Part shown: positions 24,357-33,679 of the stretch, piece by piece
Position numbering within the stretch: position 1 is the stretch's first letter
Layout of the letters: each line of letters opens with the position of its first letter
Source of the DNA: an uncultured bacterium
GTDB taxonomy: Bacteria > Pseudomonadota > Gammaproteobacteria > Burkholderiales > Burkholderiaceae_C
Direction of reading: 5' to 3'
Length of the DNA stretch: 64,000 bases
Assembly (NCBI GenBank): GCA_903928495.1
Contig: CAIYQZ010000048.1
Location: forward strand, 62,001 to 126,000
The notes under the pieces: model-generated
What the model was told of the DNA's origin: nothing
The model's input: only the letters and a program-made list of their open reading frames with translations
The model's database searches: none
Position numbers and translations under genes: made by a program

Positions 24357-25243
24357 ACATCCTGCTGTTTGGCAAAGGCGGCCAAGTGGGCTGGGAGTTG
24401 CAACGCAGCCTGAGCCTGCTCGGCACCATCACTGCACTGGACCACGACAGCACCGAGCATTGCGGCAACTTTGCCAACCCCGCTGGCATTGCCGACACCG
24501 TGCGCGCCTTGCGTCCCGATGTCATCGTCAATGCCGCAGCCCACACGGCTGTGGATAAAGCAGAGAGCGAGCCCGACTTCGCTCGCACCCTCAACGCCAC
24601 CACACCCGGTGTCTTGGCCGAGGAGGTCGCCAGGCTCGGTGCCTGGCTGGTGCACTACAGCACCGATTACGTGTTCAACGGCAGCGGCAGCCAGCCGTGG
24701 GTCGAAACCGATGCCACCGGCCCATTGAGTGTGTACGGCCAAACCAAGCTCGAAGGCGAGCAACTGATCCAAACCAGCGGTTGTAAACACCTCATACTGC
24801 GCACCAGTTGGGTCTATGCCGCGCGCGGTGGCAACTTTGCCAAAACCATGCTGAAACTGGCGCAAGAGCGAGAGCGCCTCACCGTCATTGATGACCAGTT
24901 CGGCAGTCCCACCGGCGCTGATTTGCTGGCCGACGTCACCGCCCACGCCCTTCGGCATTTGCAGCAGCGTCCGCAAGATGGTGGCCTGTACCACTGCGTG
25001 GCCGTAGGTGAAACCAACTGGCACGCCTACGCCAGCCATGTCATCCAAACCGCCCAGCGCTTGAACCCGGCACAGGTCATCAAGGCCACGGACATCGCTC
25101 CGGTGCCCAGCAGTGCCTTCGTCACCGCAGCCAAGCGTCCGCACAACTCGCGGCTGAACACCGCCAAACTCCAGTCCACCTTTGGCCTGACCTTGCCCCA
25201 CTGGCAACAGGGGGTTGACCGCATGTTGGCCGAAATCCAGTAG
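24353..25243 (+). CDS. rfbD: dTDP-4-dehydrorhamnose reductase
   Basis: Last step of dTDP-L-rhamnose synthesis, an NAD(P)H-dependent SDR of 296 residues. Visible are the start [27 protein letters not shown], the STDYVFNG segment and the YGQTKLEGE catalytic YxxxK. The ATG at 24353 overlaps the rfbB stop, indicating translational coupling. It lies in the usual rmlBDA order of betaproteobacteria. Confidence 0.96.
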   Translation: MNILLFGKGGQVGWELQRSLSLLGTITALDHDSTEHCGNFANPAGIADTVRALRPDVIVNAAAHTAVDKAESEPDFARTLNATTPGVLAEEVARLGAWLVHYSTDYVFNGSGSQPWVETDATGPLSVYGQTKLEGEQLIQTSGCKHLILRTSWVYAARGGNFAKTMLKLAQERERLTVIDDQFGSPTGADLLADVTAHALRHLQQRPQDGGLYHCVAVGETNWHAYASHVIQTAQRLNPAQVIKATDIAPVPSSAFVTAAKRPHNSRLNTAKLQSTFGLTLPHWQQGVDRMLAEIQ

Positions 25244-25270
25244 ACCCATAACAACAACGCAGGCAAGCGC

Positions 25271-26164
25271 ATGTCAACACCCACTGTCACACCCACCCGC
25301 CGCAAAGGCATCATCCTCGCCGGCGGCTCCGGCACCCGCCTGCACCCAGCCACGCTGGCCATCAGCAAACAACTGCTGCCGGTGTACGACAAGCCCATGA
25401 TCTACTACCCGCTCAGCACCCTCATGCTGGCGGGCATCCGCGACGTGCTCATCATCAGCACCCCGCAAGACACCCCCCGGTTTCAGCAATTGTTGGGAGA
25501 TGGCAGCCAGTGGGGCATGAACTTGCAGTTCGCCGTGCAACCCAGTCCCGACGGCCTGGCGCAGGCCTTCATCATCGGCGAGCAGTTCATTGGCAACAGC
25601 CCCAGCGCCCTCGTGCTGGGCGACAACATCTTCTACGGCCACGACTTGCACACCCTGCTGGCCAACGCCGATGCCCAGCCCAGCGGCGCCACCGTGTTTG
25701 CCTACCATGTGCACGACCCAGAGCGCTACGGCGTTGTCGCCTTCGACAAAGCTGGCAAGGCCACCAGCATCGAAGAAAAGCCAGCCCAACCCAAAAGCAA
25801 CTTCGCGGTCACTGGCTTGTACTTCTACGACAACCAGGTGGTCGACATCGCCAAAGCCGTCAAGCCCAGCGCCAGGGGCGAACTCGAAATCACCACCGTC
25901 AACCAGACCTACCTGGAGCAGGGCAGCCTCACCGTGCAGATGATGCAGCGGGGCTATGCCTGGCTAGATACTGGCACACACGACAGCCTGCTGGAAGCTG
26001 GTCAGTTCATCGCCACACTCGAAAAGCGCCAAGGGCTGAAGATTGCGTGCCCTGAGGAGATTGCCTGGCGCAACGGGTTTATCAGCAGTGAGCAGTTGCA
26101 ATCACTCGCCCAGCCGCTGGCCAAGAGTGGATATGGGCAGTACTTGATTCGCTTGGCCGATTAA
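25271..26164 (+). CDS. rfbA: Glucose-1-phosphate thymidylyltransferase
   Basis: First enzyme of the dTDP-L-rhamnose pathway, joining glucose-1-phosphate and dTTP. The 297-residue protein has the nucleotidyltransferase signature [11 protein letters not shown] (16-26), the [15 protein letters not shown] segment and later [11 protein letters not shown] and the [20 protein letters not shown] region. These match RmlA closely. Five bases separate its stop from the following glycosyltransferase gene. Confidence 0.97.
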   Translation: MSTPTVTPTRRKGIILAGGSGTRLHPATLAISKQLLPVYDKPMIYYPLSTLMLAGIRDVLIISTPQDTPRFQQLLGDGSQWGMNLQFAVQPSPDGLAQAFIIGEQFIGNSPSALVLGDNIFYGHDLHTLLANADAQPSGATVFAYHVHDPERYGVVAFDKAGKATSIEEKPAQPKSNFAVTGLYFYDNQVVDIAKAVKPSARGELEITTVNQTYLEQGSLTVQMMQRGYAWLDTGTHDSLLEAGQFIATLEKRQGLKIACPEEIAWRNGFISSEQLQSLAQPLAKSGYGQYLIRLAD

Positions 26165-26169
26165 TCGAA

Positions 26170-27999
26170 ATGGAAAAGACTGAGTCGGATGCTGCCCGTC
26201 TGGCCGTCGCCGTGGGCCACTTGAAATCTGGCAAGCGTGACATCGCACAACTTGAACTTCAAGCCTTGATTGACGAGCACCCCGGCAACGTGATTGCCCT
26301 TCAGTTGCTTGGAAACATGTCCTACGAAGCCGGGGATCCAGCCAGGGCTGCTTTGCTTTTTCGTCGCGCTCTTGGCATTGATCCCCTCAATGCTGACCTT
26401 TGGTGCAATTTGGCGACCGCCGAGTTTCTTGCTGATCGTTTTGGTGATGGTTTTCTTGCTATCGACAGGGCTCTGGCGCTCACTCCTGGCAATGCGAGGG
26501 CATATGCAGTTCGCGGATCAGCACACGCTCGGCAGAAGCACGATGCCGAAGCGCTGAACGATTTTGCCTTTGCTCTCCAGTTGAACCCCAATGACAGCCT
26601 CAGTGCCATTCACTATTGGGCCTGCGCATGTCGTATGTGTTGGTGGCCGCAGTCTGAAATGTTGCTGCCCAAGATGACCCAGTTGGTGTCTGACGGTTCT
26701 CCGGTCTTGCCGCCATTTTCGTTGCTGAGTGTCATAGATGACCCGATGATGCATCGCACCTGTGCTGCCAACCGCGCAAGGAGATACACCCCTGCACATA
26801 CCATGCCGCTTCGCGTGCAACCCGGCTCGAATGCACGATACAAAGTTGCTTACCTGTCAGCAGACTTTCATGGTCATGCGACCACGTACTTGATGGCAGG
26901 GGTCTTCGAACACCACAACAAAAACCTGGTGGAGACCATAGCTGTGTCCATAGGACCAGCAGTGGCCGACCGCATGCGTGTGCGTGTGGAGAGTGCGTTC
27001 GACCATTTTGTAGATGCGCATTCATGGACTGACAAAGCCATTGCGCAATGGCTGATTGACCAAGAGGTGCACATTCTGGTCGACCTCAAGGGACACACAG
27101 AATTTGCGCGCCCCGGCATTGTCGCTCTCAAGCCCGCTCCCTTGGTGGTCAGCTACCTCGGATATCCGAGTACCTGCGGAATGCCGGCTGTCGACTACAT
27201 CATTGGGGATGCAGTGGTCACCCCCATGGACCACCAGAAGAATTATTCCGAATCGATAGTCCAATTGCCGCATTCTTATCAATGCAACGATCGCACCCGT
27301 CCTTTGCCCGAAAAAAGTCCCAGCCGAGAAATGGAGGGCTTACCTCCTCATGCCCTTGTCCTTGCGGCGTTCAACCATCCTTACAAAATTCGTCCGGAAA
27401 TGTTCGATGCTTGGTGCCGAATACTCAATCGATTGCCGGGTAGCGTACTTTGGGTGTTATGCGATCAACCACAAACCCAAATGTTCTTGCGTCAGCAGGC
27501 AGGTACACATGGGATTTCTGCTGAGCGGATTGTGTTTGCCAGGCGACTCGGATACACGGAGCACCTTGCCCGACACGCTTTGGCTGACCTCTTTCTTGAC
27601 ACGTGGCCCTGCAGTGCGCATACCACTGCGAGTGACGCGCTCTGGATGGGGCTCCCGGTGTTGACTCTGAAGGGAGAGTCGTTTGCCAGCAGGGTAGCAG
27701 CCAGTTTGCTTCAATGTGTCGGCCTTCGGGATATGGTTGTGGACAGTTTGTCTGCCTATGAAGCGAAGGCTGTTGAACTTGCTCAAAATCCAGTCGGCCT
27801 CAAGCAAATCAAGGCGCATCTGAATTCCATTCGGTGGCAGACACCGCTGTTTGACACTGAAGGCTTTACCAAGCACCTTGAATCGGCTTACACCCATATG
27901 ATCAAGCGGTGGCAATCAGGCGAACTGCCAGCCCCCTTCACAATTCATGAAAACGGCTCGGTTGTTGATGTTGCCAAGCCTCTTGCGATATTGTCATGA
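26170..27999 (+). CDS. O-GlcNAc-transferase-like protein (SPINDLY type, TPR plus GT41)
   Basis: A 609-residue protein without signal peptide. The N-terminal 190 residues are TPR-like repeats (PGNVIALQLLGNMSYEAGDP, RRALGIDPLNADLWCNLA). The rest matches glycosyltransferase family 41: YLSADFHGHATTYLM, HILVDLKGHTEFARPGI, SYLGYPSTCGMPAVDY, then SAHTTASDALWMGLPVLT. Eukaryotic and bacterial relatives attach GlcNAc, fucose or other sugars to Ser/Thr of proteins in the cytoplasm. Base composition is visibly lower in GC than rfbA and rfbC on either side, and the gene splits an otherwise standard rml set, so it looks like a later insertion. Its sugar donor and protein targets are unknown. The rml genes make dTDP-rhamnose next door, but GT41 enzymes normally use UDP- or GDP-sugars. 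Confidence 0.9.
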   Translation: MEKTESDAARLAVAVGHLKSGKRDIAQLELQALIDEHPGNVIALQLLGNMSYEAGDPARAALLFRRALGIDPLNADLWCNLATAEFLADRFGDGFLAIDRALALTPGNARAYAVRGSAHARQKHDAEALNDFAFALQLNPNDSLSAIHYWACACRMCWWPQSEMLLPKMTQLVSDGSPVLPPFSLLSVIDDPMMHRTCAANRARRYTPAHTMPLRVQPGSNARYKVAYLSADFHGHATTYLMAGVFEHHNKNLVETIAVSIGPAVADRMRVRVESAFDHFVDAHSWTDKAIAQWLIDQEVHILVDLKGHTEFARPGIVALKPAPLVVSYLGYPSTCGMPAVDYIIGDAVVTPMDHQKNYSESIVQLPHSYQCNDRTRPLPEKSPSREMEGLPPHALVLAAFNHPYKIRPEMFDAWCRILNRLPGSVLWVLCDQPQTQMFLRQQAGTHGISAERIVFARRLGYTEHLARHALADLFLDTWPCSAHTTASDALWMGLPVLTLKGESFASRVAASLLQCVGLRDMVVDSLSAYEAKAVELAQNPVGLKQIKAHLNSIRWQTPLFDTEGFTKHLESAYTHMIKRWQSGELPAPFTIHENGSVVDVAKPLAILS

Positions 28000-28553
28000 C
28001 CAAGCTTTCCGCGCTATCCGGCACTCTTGTCCTCGAACCGAAGGTCTTTGGTGATCTGCGAGGCTTCTTTTATGAGAGTTACAACCGCGAACGGTTCAAA
28101 TCCGATACTGGTGATGATTTCGTTTTTGTGCAAGACAACCACAGTCGCTCATCCAAAGGTGTGCTCCGTGGCTTGCACTACCAGTTGCCGCCCCATGCAC
28201 AGGGCAAGTTGGTGAGGTGTGTGCGTGGTGCCGTGTTCGACGTAGCTGTCGATATTCGCCAAAGTTCGCCCACCTTCGGGCAATGGGTTGGCGTTGAGTT
28301 GAGTGAAGACAACCACAGGCAGTTTTGGATTCCGCCAGGTTTTGCCCACGGCTTCCTCACGCTCACCGACACGGCAGACTTTCTGTACAAAACCACCGCA
28401 TATTACGCCCCCAGCCACGACCGAGGCATAGCGTGGAACGATCCCGCCATTGGCATCGACTGGCCTGATCTTGGCATAGCCCCCCAACTGTCTGCCAAAG
28501 ACCAGGCCGCCCGTCGTCTGGCCGATGTGCCCTCTGCTGATCTGTTCGATTGA
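27996..28553 (+). CDS. rfbC: dTDP-4-dehydrorhamnose 3,5-epimerase
   Basis: Third step of dTDP-L-rhamnose synthesis. It is a cupin-fold enzyme of 185 residues with the typical DLRGFFYESYN start, QDNHSRSSKGVLRGLHYQ containing the catalytic His, and PPGFAHGFLTL. It overlaps the preceding glycosyltransferase stop by four bases (ATGA) and the next gene begins at or just after its stop. The three other rml genes lie upstream, so the dTDP-rhamnose route is complete in this window. Confidence 0.96.
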   Translation: MTKLSALSGTLVLEPKVFGDLRGFFYESYNRERFKSDTGDDFVFVQDNHSRSSKGVLRGLHYQLPPHAQGKLVRCVRGAVFDVAVDIRQSSPTFGQWVGVELSEDNHRQFWIPPGFAHGFLTLTDTADFLYKTTAYYAPSHDRGIAWNDPAIGIDWPDLGIAPQLSAKDQAARRLADVPSADLFD

Positions 28554-29338
28554 GGTCGCTGCCGTCCGTGGCCCTCGCCGTTTCCATCGTCAGCCACGGC
28601 CACGCTGCACAGGTCCGCAAGCTGTTGGCATTGCTGTCGCGCCCAGGCGCCACGCCCATTCAACGCGTATGGCTCACGCTGAACCTGCCTGAGCCCGAAC
28701 TGGCCTCGTGGGTCATACAACCTTGGCCATTCGACTTGCAGTTATTGGTCAATGGCACCCCATTGGGTTTCGGGGCCAACCACAACCAGGCATTTGCCCG
28801 TGAGGCCTCCATGCCCAACGCCGCCGACCGGTTCGCTGTGCTCAACCCCGATTTATCATGGTTGTCCGACCCATTTCCAGCCCTCCTCGCGGCGCTCGAG
28901 GCGCCCTCCGCCGGTTGTGCTTTTCCATTGCAACTCGACACCCAAGGCCAGGTGCAGGACCACCGCCGTACGCTGCCCGACCCGCTGGCCCTGCTGCACC
29001 GGCACCTCTCATGGCAACCACCAGCCACTGTGACGCACCCTGAATGGGTCAATGCCGCATGTCTTGTGTTCCCCAGCCAAGTGTACCAAGCCGTCGGCGG
29101 GTTCGACACCCGCTACTTTATGTATTGCGAAGATGTCGACCTCAGCCTTCGCCTTCAGTTAGCCGGCCACACACTGGTCGAAGCCGCCGCAGCCCAAGTG
29201 GTGCATGATGCCAGTCGTGCCAGCCGCCGCGACTTGCGCCACCTTGCATGGCACGTGCGCAGCCTGTTGCGGCTGTGGTGTTCTCCGGTGTACCGCCTTT
29301 ATCGGGCCCATCGCGCCACCGCTACCATTCGCGCCTGA
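28550..29338 (+). CDS. GT2 family glycosyltransferase (rhamnosyltransferase-like)
   Basis: A 262-residue (or 256-residue) GT-A fold glycosyltransferase. The frame begins with a TTG at 28550 overlapping the rfbC stop. A GTG at 28568 (MALAVSIVSHGH) is an equally good start, and no strong ribosome site decides between them. Features include VSIVSHGHAAQV, NHNQAFAREA, the FAVLNPDL metal-site region and the C-terminal GGFDTRYFMYCEDVDLSLRL typical of WbbL-type rhamnosyltransferases. Directly following rfbC, dTDP-rhamnose is the likely donor. The acceptor, glycan or protein, is unknown. gspE follows after 21 bases. Confidence 0.85.
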   Translation: MRSLPSVALAVSIVSHGHAAQVRKLLALLSRPGATPIQRVWLTLNLPEPELASWVIQPWPFDLQLLVNGTPLGFGANHNQAFAREASMPNAADRFAVLNPDLSWLSDPFPALLAALEAPSAGCAFPLQLDTQGQVQDHRRTLPDPLALLHRHLSWQPPATVTHPEWVNAACLVFPSQVYQAVGGFDTRYFMYCEDVDLSLRLQLAGHTLVEAAAAQVVHDASRASRRDLRHLAWHVRSLLRLWCSPVYRLYRAHRATATIRA

Positions 29339-29359
29339 TATTTGCACTTCCGCCCAAGC

Positions 29360-31090
29360 ATGACGCCCTCCACTGTCGCAAACCCGGTTTCTCCTTCTGG
29401 CGAGCAAGCAACTGCGCGAATCCGCCTGGGCGAGTGGCTGGTGTCCCACGGCAAACTCACCGCCCGCGACCTCGACCGCGCCCTGCTGGCTCAGTCCGAA
29501 ATGGGCGACCTCATCGGCCGCGTGCTGGTGCGTCTTGGCTTGGTGGCTGACACAGACGTCGTGCGCGCCCTCGCGCAGCAACTGCAGTTGCCGCTCGTCT
29601 TGGCAGCCGACTTCCCGGATGTGTTGCCCGAAGTGCCTGGCCTCCTGCCCGACTTTGCCCGCACGCACGGTGTGTGCCCTTTGCGGCTGGACGACACCGG
29701 CCTCACCGTGGCCCTCGCCACCCCGCAAGACGCCTTTGTGCTCAAGGCCCTGCGCCTGGCCACCGGTCTGACCATACATCCGTGTGTGGCCCTTGAGGCC
29801 GACATCGAAAAGGCCCTCACCCTGCCGACCGAAACCGCAGTCACCGACGAAGATGAAGGCCTGGGCATGGAAGGTGACGGTGGCGACTTCGTCGAGCACC
29901 TCAAAGACCTCGCCAGCGAGGCCCCCGTCATCCGCCTGGTCAACGCCATCATCGGTCGCGTTATCGACATGCGGGCATCAGACATTCACCTGGAGCCCTT
30001 TGACGACGGCCTGCACGTGCGCTACCGGGTCGACGGTGTCATTGCCACCGCCGAGGTGGTGCCACCCAAGCACAGCGCTGCGGTCAACTCGCGCGTCAAA
30101 CTCATGGCCCACCTCGACATTGCCGAGCGCCGCCTGCCGCAAGACGGCCGCATCAAAACCCGCGTCAAAGGCCGCGAGCTTGACCTGCGTGTGTCCACCG
30201 TGCCTACCGTGCATGGCGAAAGCGTTGTCATGCGGGTGCTGGACCGCTCGGCCGTGCGCTTCAGCCTTGAAGACATGGGCTTTGCCCCCGACACACTGGA
30301 GCGCTTCAACGCTCTGCTGGCCCGGCCCCACGGCATCGTGCTCGTCACTGGCCCCACTGGCTCAGGTAAAACCACCACGCTGTACGCGGCGCTGTCCAAA
30401 ATCGACGCAGATGCCCACAAAATCATCACCGTCGAAGAGCCGGTGGAGTATCAGCTTGAGGGCATCAATCAAATCCAGGTGCACGGTCAAATTGGGCTCA
30501 CCTTCGCCCGCGCCCTGCGTTCCATCCTGCGGCAAGACCCCGACATCATCATGATCGGCGAAATGCGCGACGGCGAAACCGCGCAAATCGCCGTGCAGTC
30601 TGCCCTCACAGGCCACCTGGTGTTGTCCACCTTGCACACCAATACTGCCGCCGGTGCGGTGGTGCGCCTCACCGACATGGGTGTGGAGCGTTACCTCATC
30701 ACCTCGTCGGTCAACGGCGTGTTGTCGCAGCGCCTGGTGCGCCAGTTGTGCAAGCACTGCAAAGAAGCGTATGTGCCCGACGATACTGTGCTTCGTACTT
30801 CGGGCCTGCAGCGTTTTGCGCAACCCGGCCAGGCCATTTACCGCGCCGTGGGTTGCAACCATTGCCGTGGCTCAGGTTACAGCGGCCGCACCGGCGTGCA
30901 CGAACTGCTGGTGCTCGACGATGCCCTGCGCCGCAGCATCCTAGACGGTGCCGACGCCGGTACGCTGCACAGCCAGGCCCAGGCCGCCGGCATGCTCACC
31001 TTGTACGACGACGGCCTGCGCAAAGTGGCTGCGGGCCATACCAGCCTGGACGAAGTGCTGCGTGTGACCGAGGACCAGTCCGATGCCTGA
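29360..31090 (+). CDS. gspE: Type II secretion system ATPase GspE
   Basis: Cytoplasmic hexameric ATPase driving pseudopilus assembly, 576 residues from the ATG at 29360 (a TTG at 29342 would add six). The N-terminal domain begins RLGEWLVSHGKLTARDLDRA. Walker A is GPTGSGKTTT (331-340), the Asp box DPDIIMIGEMRD follows, and a zinc-binding region has two CxxC pairs (CKHC and CNHC). These separate it from PilT-type retraction ATPases. It starts the gsp operon but lies only 21 bases after a glycosyltransferase gene, so it may share the upstream promoter. Confidence 0.95.
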   Translation: MTPSTVANPVSPSGEQATARIRLGEWLVSHGKLTARDLDRALLAQSEMGDLIGRVLVRLGLVADTDVVRALAQQLQLPLVLAADFPDVLPEVPGLLPDFARTHGVCPLRLDDTGLTVALATPQDAFVLKALRLATGLTIHPCVALEADIEKALTLPTETAVTDEDEGLGMEGDGGDFVEHLKDLASEAPVIRLVNAIIGRVIDMRASDIHLEPFDDGLHVRYRVDGVIATAEVVPPKHSAAVNSRVKLMAHLDIAERRLPQDGRIKTRVKGRELDLRVSTVPTVHGESVVMRVLDRSAVRFSLEDMGFAPDTLERFNALLARPHGIVLVTGPTGSGKTTTLYAALSKIDADAHKIITVEEPVEYQLEGINQIQVHGQIGLTFARALRSILRQDPDIIMIGEMRDGETAQIAVQSALTGHLVLSTLHTNTAAGAVVRLTDMGVERYLITSSVNGVLSQRLVRQLCKHCKEAYVPDDTVLRTSGLQRFAQPGQAIYRAVGCNHCRGSGYSGRTGVHELLVLDDALRRSILDGADAGTLHSQAQAAGMLTLYDDGLRKVAAGHTSLDEVLRVTEDQSDA

Positions 31091-32348
31091 CTTTGCGTGG
31101 AAAGCCGCCCGGGCCGACGGCCAGGTGAGCGAAGGTCGCATCGAGGCACCCTCGCAAGCCCAGGCCATGCGCCTGTTGCGCGGCCAAGGCCTCACGCCCA
31201 TCCGCGTAACCGAAGGTGGCGCCGCAGGTGCACAAGCGCTGGCACCGCAGCCTGCCGCCGAAGCCGCGCCCAAACCCACGCCGTTTTGGCAGCGTACAGC
31301 AGGGCATGGCGGGGCTGCCACCGGTGCTGATGTGCTGCTGCTCACCACCGAGCTGTCCATCATGCTCAAAGCTGGGCTGGCACTCGACACCGCGCTTCGT
31401 GTGCTCATTGGCATGAGCCACAAACCCGCTGTGGCCAGCATCACCCAAACCGTGCTCGACGACGTCAAAGGGGGGGTGTCCCTCAGCAAGGCCCTCAATC
31501 GCCATCGCGACCTGTTTGGCGACTTCTACATCAACATGGTCCGCTCCGGCGAGGCCAGTGGCCAGCTGTCTGCCGTGTTCGAGCGCCTGGTAGAACACAT
31601 GGAGCGCCTGCGCGCCCTGCGCGAAAGCGTGGTCTCCGCCACCATCTACCCCGCCATTTTGTTGGGCGTGGCCGTGTTGTCGCTGGTGGCCATGCTCGGC
31701 TTTGTGGTGCCGCAGTTCGAAACCCTGTTCAGGGACATGGGCGACGCCTTGCCCGCCCCCACTTTGTTTGTCATGCACCTGGGCCAGGCCTTCACCCACT
31801 ACGGCTGGGCCATGGCAATTGGTGCCGTTGTGGTCTGGCTGTGGGCGCGGCAGTGGCTGCGTTCACCCGGCGGCAAAATTTGGTGGCAAAACACCGCCTT
31901 GCGCTTGCCTGTATTGGGAAGTTTGCTCCATAAATACGACCTCACGCTGTTTGCCCGCTCACTGGGCACCCTGCTGGGCAACGGCGTGCCTCTGCTGGGG
32001 GCATTGCACATTGCCACCGAAACCGTGGGCAACGGAAAGCTGCGCCTGGCCCTGGCCAGCGTGGCCCCCAAGGTCAAAGACGGCGGCAAGTTGGTCGACG
32101 CATTGTCGGCCACCGGCATTTTTGAACCTTTGGCCATCAACCTGGTCAGGGTAGGGGAAGAAACCGGTCGCACCGGCCCCATGCTTCTGGAACTGGCCCA
32201 CATCTTCAACCGCGATGTGGAAACCGGCATCAAACGTGCCCTCACCATGCTGGAGCCCCTGCTCATTTTGGTGCTGGGCCTGCTCATCGCCGCCATCATC
32301 GTGTCCATCTTGCTGGGCATTTTGTCGGTCAACGACCTGGCTTCGTAA
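31083..32348 (+). CDS. gspF: Type II secretion system inner-membrane protein GspF
   Basis: A 421-residue polytopic platform protein. It has two homologous T2SSF domains, with GLALDTALRVL and GVPLLGALHIA as their starts, and three main membrane spans (about residues 190-215, 240-258 and 390-412). It overlaps gspE by eight bases. Within the second domain, 18 bases (31901-31918) are identical to the intergenic repeat core after coaX, although the encoded LRLPVLG is itself conserved in the family. Confidence 0.94.
   Translation: MPDFAWKAARADGQVSEGRIEAPSQAQAMRLLRGQGLTPIRVTEGGAAGAQALAPQPAAEAAPKPTPFWQRTAGHGGAATGADVLLLTTELSIMLKAGLALDTALRVLIGMSHKPAVASITQTVLDDVKGGVSLSKALNRHRDLFGDFYINMVRSGEASGQLSAVFERLVEHMERLRALRESVVSATIYPAILLGVAVLSLVAMLGFVVPQFETLFRDMGDALPAPTLFVMHLGQAFTHYGWAMAIGAVVVWLWARQWLRSPGGKIWWQNTALRLPVLGSLLHKYDLTLFARSLGTLLGNGVPLLGALHIATETVGNGKLRLALASVAPKVKDGGKLVDALSATGIFEPLAINLVRVGEETGRTGPMLLELAHIFNRDVETGIKRALTMLEPLLILVLGLLIAAIIVSILLGILSVNDLAS
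31901..31918 (+). repeat. 18-base identity to the dispersed repeat, inside gspF
   Basis: GCGCTTGCCTGTATTGGG matches 7905-7922 base for base. Here it encodes part of a conserved LPVLG motif, so chance or domestication are both possible. Confidence 0.35.
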
Positions 32349-32382
32349 AATTGCAATCTTTATTCCTTCGGGCTTCCTGATC

Positions 32383-32802
32383 ATGTCTGCTCCTGCTCGC
32401 CGCCGTTCTAACGGTTTCACTTTGATCGAATTGTTGGTTGTGCTCGCCATCCTCACACTTCTGGCGGGCCTGGTGGGACCGCGCGTGTTGGGCCAGTTGG
32501 GCGGTGCCAAAAGCAAAACCGCTGGCGTGCAAATAGCTGACCTTGAAAAGTCCCTTGAACTCTTCAAGCTCGACGTGGGCCGTTTCCCCACCACAGAAGA
32601 AGGGCTTCAAGCCCTGTCGGCCAAACCAGCCTCAGCCAACGGCTGGAACGGCCCCTACATCAAGGGCAGCGTACCCAACGACCCCTGGGGCAAGCCCTAC
32701 AAATACGCTACCGTGGCCGCCGGCATCGAAATCATGACCCTGGGTGCCGACGGCGCCGCCGGTGGCGATGGCGAAAACGCCGACGTGAAGAACCAGCAGT
32801 GA
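32383..32802 (+). CDS. gspG: Major pseudopilin GspG
   Basis: The major subunit of the T2SS pseudopilus, 139 residues. The prepilin cleavage motif is NGFTLIELLVVLAILTLLAG with a short basic leader. The C-terminal part has the GspG pattern GRFPTTEEGLQAL, NGWNGPYIKG, DPWGKPYKY and the calcium-site region near LGADGAAGGDG. The upstream frame runs on from gspF without a stop, but the family start is clearly the ATG at 32383. The prepilin peptidase GspO needed for cleavage is not encoded in this window. Confidence 0.95.
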   Translation: MSAPARRRSNGFTLIELLVVLAILTLLAGLVGPRVLGQLGGAKSKTAGVQIADLEKSLELFKLDVGRFPTTEEGLQALSAKPASANGWNGPYIKGSVPNDPWGKPYKYATVAAGIEIMTLGADGAAGGDGENADVKNQQ

Positions 32803-33269
32803 CCTACCCGCCCCCCAGCTCCCGGCAACAGGGCTTCACCCTGGTGGAGCTGCTGGTGGTGTTTGCCATACTCGGGTTACTGGCCGCTGTTGCGCCTGTT
32901 GCTTACGACAAGCTCCAACGCGCCACCGAATACCGCTCATTGGTGAGAGCAGCAATGGCCGACATGCGACAGGCCCGCCACACTGCCTCGACATCCGGTG
33001 TTGATGCCCGCTTTGAAATTGATCTCGCCAGGCGGCAATTTGGCGTTGAAGGCGGCAGTATGCGGTTGGTGCCCGACGCGATTCAGTTGCGGGTCGTGGT
33101 TGCTGGCAAAGAACTCACTGCACAGCGGGTGGGTTACATCAGGTTTTTGCCCAGAGGGGGCTCCACCGGGGGAACAGTTGAAATCACACGCTCCAACGGG
33201 AGTGGCGTTCGGCTTGTGGTTGACTGGTTTTCGGGTCGTGTAACACAGCAACCCTTGAATTCGCCATGA
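32799..33269 (+). CDS. gspH: Minor pseudopilin GspH
   Basis: A 156-residue minor pseudopilin with the cleavage motif QGFTLVELLVVFAILGLLA after a 12-residue leader. It begins with a GTG that overlaps the gspG stop by four bases (GTGA). The GspH/FimT-like body follows (YRSLVRAAMADMRQARHTA). Minor pseudopilins H, I, J and K form or adjoin the pseudopilus tip complex. Confidence 0.88.
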   Translation: MTYPPPSSRQQGFTLVELLVVFAILGLLAAVAPVAYDKLQRATEYRSLVRAAMADMRQARHTASTSGVDARFEIDLARRQFGVEGGSMRLVPDAIQLRVVVAGKELTAQRVGYIRFLPRGGSTGGTVEITRSNGSGVRLVVDWFSGRVTQQPLNSP

Positions 33270-33679
33270 ACAGCGCTTTGGCCAGGGGTTTTTCGCTTCT
33301 TGAATTGCTGGTTGCGGTTGCTGTGCTGGCCATGTCGTTGGCCATGTTGTACAAAGCTGCAGGCGGTGTGTTGCAGACATCATCGGCTGTTCAAATGCAG
33401 CAGACCGCCGCGCAAGTGGCGCAGTCACTTCTCAACTCCCGAGATTACCTTCCGCCTGCTGGGTGGCACGAAAACGGATCCGATGCTGGTATTGACTGGA
33501 GCGTCTCATCGGTGCCCGTCCCCGACGTGGCCAGCAGCACGCCTGCCAACCCCGTTCGCTTGCACCAGGTCAGCGTGAACTTGGCCTGGCAAGGCCGGAG
33601 TGAACGTGTTCAGTGGTCAATTCATACCGTTTTGCCAGAGGCTGTCGCTGCGTCCGTCCCCACTTCTTTATCGCGATGA
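33266..33679 (+). CDS. gspI: Minor pseudopilin GspI
   Basis: 137 residues with the cleavage site region RGFSLLELLVAVAVLAMSLA and the GspI order of the operon. The ATG overlaps the gspH stop as ATGA. The body contains the RLHQVSVNLAWQGR strand typical of GspI, which ends in a conserved W-x-G-R-type segment. It belongs to the tip complex with GspJ and GspK. Confidence 0.87.
   Translation: MNSALARGFSLLELLVAVAVLAMSLAMLYKAAGGVLQTSSAVQMQQTAAQVAQSLLNSRDYLPPAGWHENGSDAGIDWSVSSVPVPDVASSTPANPVRLHQVSVNLAWQGRSERVQWSIHTVLPEAVAASVPTSLSR

Noticed and set aside
29339-29359. Terminator between the GT2 gene and gspE
   Set aside because: The gap is only 21 bases with no stem-loop and no T run, so nothing supports separation of the two units.
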